Assembly (NCBI GenBank): GCA_001970955.1
Contig: MPUH01000113.1
Location: forward strand, 1 to 64,000
DNA from: Stentor coeruleus
Taxonomy: Eukaryota; Ciliophora; Heterotrichea; Heterotrichida; Stentoridae
Length of the DNA stretch: 64,000 bases
Direction of reading: 5' to 3'
Position 1 is the stretch's first letter; each line of letters starts with the position of its first letter. The position numbers and the translations under genes were made by a program. Shown here in pieces: positions 59,030-64,000 of the stretch. The notes below the pieces were generated by a model. That model was not told the DNA's origin. It searched no databases and saw only the letters and a list, made by a program, of their open reading frames with translations.

Positions 59030-61015
59030 TTATATAGAGAAAATCCTTGCAGTTTTATCAGCTGATGTAGATAGTAAGATTGGCAAAGATGGATGCCAGC
59101 GGACACTGACAATTTTGTCCATGTGCGGCTCAAACTTAAATACTTGGCCCTTGTTAACTTCAACAAGTCCAAGTGTATTATCGAAAGACCCAGTCGCTAA
59201 CCATGTCGAATTTGAAGAAAACTCCACACTTCTGCATTCTAAAGTATGGAAAGTGTATTTACTATATAGTTTTCCTGCTGTTAAATCCCAAAGGCTAACA
59301 ATTCCATCATTGTGACCTACTGAGATGAGTTTTTGATTAGGAGTTTCTGTGTTGATTTTAGATGAATAAAGCGCGGCAACTTTTCCATGTTTTTGAGATT
59401 GGAAGTTGTTTATAGAGAAATTTATTGACACTGAGTTCATGTCGCTAAAACTCTCAGCATTCATGCTAAAAGAACATTTGTTTGATTTAGAGTCCCAGAT
59501 ACGGATTTTTCTGTCTGTACCAACTGTTGAGACTATTTGCCCATCACCACTTGCGGCTATGCTATAAATAGCCCCTTTATGTTCATGTAAGTTTTGTATA
59601 CAAATTCCAGTTTCGGTGTTCCAGATTTTGAGACATGCATTGCCAAGACCTCCACTATATAAAATTGAGTCGTCGTTAGGGTTAAAAAGCACAGCGCGGA
59701 TTGTCCCGTCATGGCCTGTTAGAGTTTTATCGATTATTGCTGGTAAATCACCCTCACCTGTTAGATACTTACCATTTGAGTAAATAACAGTTTCTGAATT
59801 GCTTTCTTGGAGAGTTAGGAAATCTGGGCATTTTAAAAGCTTTATAGACTTGTCGTTAGACCCTGATGCAATGAGATTTCCTGAGTATGACCAGTCAACA
59901 CAATAAACTGAACCTATATGGATATTGTGCATTTCAAATACTATATCAATATACTGATCTCTTCCTTGCTGTTCATTATACACAAGCCCATCAACAATAT
60001 TATGTAAGCTGCAAACTTTCAAAGACTTTGAATTCGTTCCTAGAACAAAATAATCTCCATCATTATTAAAGCAAGCTGCTCTGATTGGTTGTTGATCCTT
60101 TACCTGAGAAATCTCTCTAAGATAGCTTGGGTCAAACTGATTCATCAATTCAAAATTCGTCGGCACATACTTCTCAGAACTTTCTTCAAACTTAACATCC
60201 TGTGGGGATTTTTCTTCAACATATTCTCTATTTTCATAGCTCATCCTAATCATTTCATTTTCTTCAGATTCATGAACATCAATTTCCTCAATAAATACTT
60301 TTTTACACTCCTCAACAATATCAGAATCCTCATTTTTTTTCACATTCCACGATACCATTTTTTTCATATTATCCTTTTCATTCTCACTTTCGTTTATAAT
60401 AAAACTCGACTCTGATAATTTTAACTGTTGTGATGGGCTATACCTTGAGCTTTCTTTTGGTCCTGGGGACTGATTTATATTTTCAGTATTATTCAAAAGT
60501 TCTTCTAATGTTGTTGATGATTTTATATAAGGGGTTATAGGGAAAATCTGCTTGAAAAAACTCATGCATTGTTCAAAACACTTAAATCTTCCTCTCCAAA
60601 TATCCCAGTCACCATATTCAGGATGGTCTGTGATTTTATTTAAACTCAGGCAATAACATAAAGTATTAAACTCTTCTTTGTTTGACAATGATTCAATTTC
60701 CTTAAGTTCCGCAACTAAGTCTTGTAAATTTGGGGTTTCTGAGTTTTCGAGAGCTTCTAGGAATTTCTCTTTACGGATTTCAAAAAGAACTCTTGTATGG
60801 TTGAACTCGGAACGAGATCTTAGTGGAGATATAAATTTTTCAACATCTTCAAAACGTCCTTCAATGATCAAGTCATAGAGAAAATCGATTTCTTTGCCGT
60901 ATGAGTGCAGTTTAGTACCTGATTCTTGTTCTAGGGATATAAGAGCTTTGTAATATTCATGGGACTTTAGGAAGTCAAGGATAATTTTTACAGGCTCTTC
61001 TTTGATTAGTGACAT
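59030..61015 (-). CDS. WDR47: LisH-CTLH-WD40 protein, WDR47 ortholog
   Basis: This 661-aa protein begins with LisH and CTLH segments ('PVKIILDFLKSHEYYKALISLEQESGT', 'FLYDLIIEGRFEDVEKFISPL', 'KEKFLEALE'), matching WDR47 closely, including 'ITDHPEYGDWDIWRGRFKCFEQC'. A disordered acidic linker (about 175-290) leads to seven WD repeats (about 300-661). The first reads 'PIRAACFNNDGDYFVLGTNSKSLKVC', again as in WDR47. In animals WDR47 (Nemitin) links to microtubules and CAMSAPs and supports axonemal central-pair formation, which fits a ciliated cell. It is shorter than animal WDR47 because the linker is short. Its ATG is 17 nt after the stop of the upstream kelch gene. Confidence 0.9.
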   Translation of the reverse strand: MSLIKEEPVKIILDFLKSHEYYKALISLEQESGTKLHSYGKEIDFLYDLIIEGRFEDVEKFISPLRSRSEFNHTRVLFEIRKEKFLEALENSETPNLQDLVAELKEIESLSNKEEFNTLCYCLSLNKITDHPEYGDWDIWRGRFKCFEQCMSFFKQIFPITPYIKSSTTLEELLNNTENINQSPGPKESSRYSPSQQLKLSESSFIINESENEKDNMKKMVSWNVKKNEDSDIVEECKKVFIEEIDVHESEENEMIRMSYENREYVEEKSPQDVKFEESSEKYVPTNFELMNQFDPSYLREISQVKDQQPIRAACFNNDGDYFVLGTNSKSLKVCSLHNIVDGLVYNEQQGRDQYIDIVFEMHNIHIGSVYCVDWSYSGNLIASGSNDKSIKLLKCPDFLTLQESNSETVIYSNGKYLTGEGDLPAIIDKTLTGHDGTIRAVLFNPNDDSILYSGGLGNACLKIWNTETGICIQNLHEHKGAIYSIAASGDGQIVSTVGTDRKIRIWDSKSNKCSFSMNAESFSDMNSVSINFSINNFQSQKHGKVAALYSSKINTETPNQKLISVGHNDGIVSLWDLTAGKLYSKYTFHTLECRSVEFSSNSTWLATGSFDNTLGLVEVNKGQVFKFEPHMDKIVSVRWHPSLPILLSTSADKTARIFSI

Positions 61016-61032
61016 TATTTTTTTCTAAGTTA

Positions 61033-62541
61033 TTATTTAAGTAAACCAGAAAGCTGGTCTGGTGCCAGAGTTATTGACGCTTCACGAAGATGACCTTTAA
61101 CATATTCTAAGCATTTCATCCTTACAGCATCAATATCGCCTACAAGTTCAAGTGCCTGACGTAGATTAGTAGATGATATATTCAAAACTTTCAAACATCT
61201 CATCTCAATTTCTCGAATCCCAAGCCAATGTGAAGCTCTAAACAACTGTAAAAATGTCAAAGTATCTCTTGGTAACTCCAAAGCGCAATCAGAATACAAC
61301 TGTTCAATAAGTGCATGTATGACTTGAGCAGGAAACTCACTTATAGAAATAGTTTTAATACCTCTAGTCAACTGTCTTTTCAATAAAGTTGAGAATTTAC
61401 ACAACACTTTCCTATGTGCAAAAATTTTATTTTCAGATATTTTTATAAGAACATCTGATGTAGCTTGATGATTAAAAAAATTCTATATAAATCATACTGA
61501 ATAATCAGCCATCGCATCTCCAGGAAGCCAAAGCCAAGCTTTTTCTAAGTTCAACTTAAACATACTAGGACCATCTTCTGTGTTTCCAAATAAATATAAA
61601 TGTTTATCAACCAATTGCATTGTGCTTTGTCCTCTAAGTTTTGGGGATTTCAAACTTTTTTTAAGTTTATGCCAGTTTTGTCCTTGGAGATCATATCTAT
61701 AGATTTTTTCTTCTGAATAAACGTACATTAATTGTGATGAAGACACCATAGAATGTAAAGACATAGCAGGAACCATACAAGCTACAGTTTTATAGTTGAT
61801 TTTATTCCATTGATCATGAAGTAAATCATACTCGTGAAGATCATTGGTCATGCTGAATAAATACTACAAGCTATCAAAGACTGAACTTGTTAAACACTCT
61901 GGGTTCAGTAATGAGTCTTCAACCATAGTCCCACCAAAAATATAGATACTTGAACCCACTTTTGTTGTACTATGTCCAGATCTACAACCAGTTATTGGAG
62001 CATGTGGGACGGTTGCTGGGAATATACCTGTATAGTCAATATTATTCCATTCTTTACTTTCCAAGTCTAGTTTATATACAAAACTCCCTGTTGCATCTCC
62101 TCGGTATATTTGAAGTCCACCAAAAAAGTACAGAGCTGAAGAGTGCCAAACACAACTCAAAGGGGGTTTTCTTTGTTTTGGAGCAATTCCTGTCGTGTTT
62201 AAAGTTTGGAAAGAGTTGTTTTCTAGTGAGTATTCTATGACTTGATAGCGGAAGTCAGAATTTTCTGGCACAGTGAGGATATATATAAGTGAATTCCCAT
62301 CAGTTGTTGGATGCTGGCCTTGCACTGAACAGGTCTCCCAAGTCATTGTTTCTATTTAATTTTTACCTAGATAATATTCTTGCATGTTTAAGACTTGACC
62401 TGATGAAGATTTCCCTGTTATGAAAATCCGCCCATTTACTAGGACTGACTCTGGTTCGAGGATCTCCCCAGCATGCAAAAGCCCACTTTTAAATTCGAGT
62501 TTTTTCCAGAAACTAAAGCGTATTTTTTCTTCTTCACTCAT
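61033..62541 (-). CDS. Kelch-BTB protein (kelch repeats first, LZTR1-like order)
   Basis: The spliced product is 487 aa in four exons. Introns of 15 nt lie at 62352-62366, 61853-61867 and 61483-61497, each removing an in-frame stop. The N-terminal two-thirds is kelch repeats, with 'SALYFFGGLQIY', 'GHSTTKVGSSIYIFGGT', 'NDLHEYDLLHDQWNKI' and 'KHLYLFGN'. The C-terminal part is a BTB domain ('SDVLIKISENKIFAHRKVLC', 'FPAQVIHALIEQLYSD') with a BACK-like end. This kelch-then-BTB order is like LZTR1 and unlike KLHL proteins. It is probably a CUL3 substrate adaptor. Confidence 0.88.
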
Positions 62542-63002
62542 TTTTACAAGTTTATTAGGATGCTTTAATATGTTAAGATAAGGAAAATATAATAATTAAG
62601 TTTTTAGTTAAAAAAAAAAAAAGCTATTGTAGGAAACATTCTTTTGAGCTTGATAATGTTAATTTAAAGTTAGTTGAAATTGATTATCATTTAATAAGAT
62701 AAATAAAATTATGAGATTTTGAGGACAAGATATTAATTGGTAATTTGAGATGACAGATTCAAGAAATTAAAAGGTTAGTAGGTGGCGAAACAAATATATA
62801 ATGGATAATAATGATAAATTTATAGATAGAGTTTATTTATAGTATTATATGTAAACTATACCAATTATCATACTATCTTAAAGTATTCCACACAAATCTT
62901 ATATATTTATCATCTTCACCTCTCATAATATCACATGACAATTTATAATTTCTATCATTATCCTTAAACTAATAATCCAATAACTTCTAATTTTTCATAA
63001 TA
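62542..63002. other. Divergent intergenic region, no gene seen
   Basis: 461 AT-rich bases between two divergent starts. The left half is G/T-containing, the right half C-containing and G-poor on the plus strand, again matching two 5' flanks. An 11-to-12-base A run lies near 62610. No ORF or RNA gene recognised. Confidence 0.5.
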
Positions 63003-64000
63003 ATGATATTCATTTATATCCTTCTCTCCTTAGTCTCAGGTAAAATCACGCACTTTTCTACAATAATACAAGGCCCATCTGCTCAACTCATACACAAGTG
63101 CACCCTTTATAGTAGAAACGATATCTATGGTTCCCAAGATCCTTACATAACTATCCAATGTAAATCATATTTAGGGAACCCTTCAGAAATTACAGCCTAT
63201 ATTCTCCTTCTAACTCATAAGCAATACATGCATCACAATAGTATATCATATTGTTCAGCAGATACTCCATCAGTTCTATCAAAAGTTCCTATGTCATCTG
63301 GGAATATGACAATGATAATTCAAGAAACCGGAGCTTATTATATAATTGCAGCGGTCTGTGAAAGTTCTCAAAAAGATTTGGAAATCGATATAGAGTTTAT
63401 CAATCCTTATGGTCATATCCCAGGAGACTTAGTCCCATTAATCCCTGTATGATATATTTAGTTTTATTTTTCAGTCGCTTGTGTTTATATAGTCCTCTTA
63501 GTTCTTTGGGAATTAGCTTTATGTTGTTATTGGAAGTATTCTATAAACATACAAAAACTATGGATTCCTGGGATTTTAGTCCTGTGCATAGTTGAAAACT
63601 CACTTGAATGTTGGGTTTTATTAGACTTTAACATCACTGGAATAAGGAATCTTTTTTTATCTTTTTTAGCTATTGTTGTGAAATCATTTAAAGACTCATT
63701 TGGAAGAATCCTCCTTATGGCTGCGGCAAGAGGATGGGGTATAACTCAAGATATTTCTACAAATAAAGCTTGGGTTATATATTTATGTGGAGTTGTGTAC
63801 TTTTTATTTGATCTTATTTATCTGATAACTTTCAAAGTCCAAGAAAGTCTTGAGCTTTATTTACTTTTGCTTGTGTCTTTTCCTTTGATAATATTAAACA
63901 CTTTGATATTCTTTTTGATATTTTCTTGGTTCTCACAAACTTTGTATAAACTGAATTTTCTTAAACAAAGCTATAAACTTAAACTAGTTAAACAATTCGC
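63003..64000 (+). CDS. GOST-family seven-transmembrane protein (TMEM87/GPR107-like), partial
   Basis: Truncated by the window end; 327 codons are visible after removing one 15-nt intron (63447-63461). A signal peptide (MIFIYILLSLVSG) leads into a luminal domain with several cysteines (about 14-148). After the intron, transmembrane helices begin: 'FSVACVYIVLLVLWELALCCYWK', 'IPGILVLCIVENSLECWVLL', a helix pair around 'LLMAAARGWGI' and more. The 'lung seven-transmembrane receptor' pattern, including a WxxxCYWK helix end and a GxGI turn, matches GOST proteins, which act in Golgi traffic. The 3' end lies outside the window. Confidence 0.75.

Noticed and set aside
60089-60415. Plus-strand ORF of 108 codons
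   Set aside because: It is antisense to the acidic linker of WDR47; the Phe/Ile/Asn-rich translation reflects the complement of Glu/Lys codons.
1-64000. CRISPR arrays, transposons, viral or LTR-type fossils, rRNA genes
   Set aside because: No regularly spaced repeats, transposase, reverse transcriptase, integrase, capsid-like proteins or rRNA segments were seen on either strand.

Overview
The window looks like macronuclear DNA of a heterotrich ciliate, most likely Stentor (S. coeruleus or a close relative). Four things point there. Bases 1-20 are telomeric repeat of the CCCTAACA type, so base 1 sits at a chromosome end. The genes use the standard stop codons. Genes are densely packed on both strands in AT-rich DNA. 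Every in-frame stop I could test inside a recognisable gene is removed by a 15-nt intron. I found sixteen such 15-nt introns. All fit GTA-N5-TA-N3-AG, with T at position 9 and A at position 10. One further intron is 17 nt and keeps the same T9-A10.

Layout. 1-5.9 kb: telomere, then two ZIFL-like MFS transporter paralogs flanking a divergent protoporphyrinogen oxidase / WRAP73 pair. 6-18 kb: a large CEP350-like protein, two alpha-helical organellar RNA-binding-type proteins (one with a RAP-like end), two 'CTFxP' cytoskeletal-type proteins and a CAMK-like kinase. 18-29 kb: an EF-hand-like protein, NADP isocitrate dehydrogenase, a divergent TBC RabGAP / Rab11 pair, several lineage-specific proteins, an EF-hand protein and FCF1. 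29-34 kb: an ArfGAP, a bacterial-type D-Ala-D-Ala carboxypeptidase, and a serially duplicated C2HC zinc-finger protein with an intron in three of four repeat units. 34-41 kb: TRMT10, DNAJC7, a PDCD4-like three-MA3 protein and PP4R3. 41-50 kb: tRNA-Leu(UAA), a 1017-aa TPR protein, a small membrane-anchored repeat protein, a PP2C phosphatase and a CDPK. 51-64 kb: a START protein, a membrane cyclic-nucleotide phosphodiesterase, CFAP100, a multi-pass membrane protein, an Alba/RGG protein, a small ORF, WDR47, a kelch-BTB protein and the 5' part of a GOST-family (TMEM87/GPR107-like) receptor cut by the window edge.

The content is a mixed housekeeping, signalling and ciliary/cytoskeletal set rather than a pathway cluster. 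Several features recur. Gaps are very short: 2 nt between one stop and the next ATG, and 17-39 nt in several other pairs. There are divergent pairs with plausible joint function, as with Rab11 and its candidate GAP. Three proteins have N-termini suited to myristoylation (TBC, CDPK, START). Noncoding DNA shows a strand asymmetry: 5' flanks are poor in G and 3' flanks poor in C on the sense strand, which marks gene direction.

I see no transposons, viral fossils, CRISPR arrays or rRNA genes. Introns whose length is a multiple of three and that lack an in-frame stop could still be hidden inside open frames.
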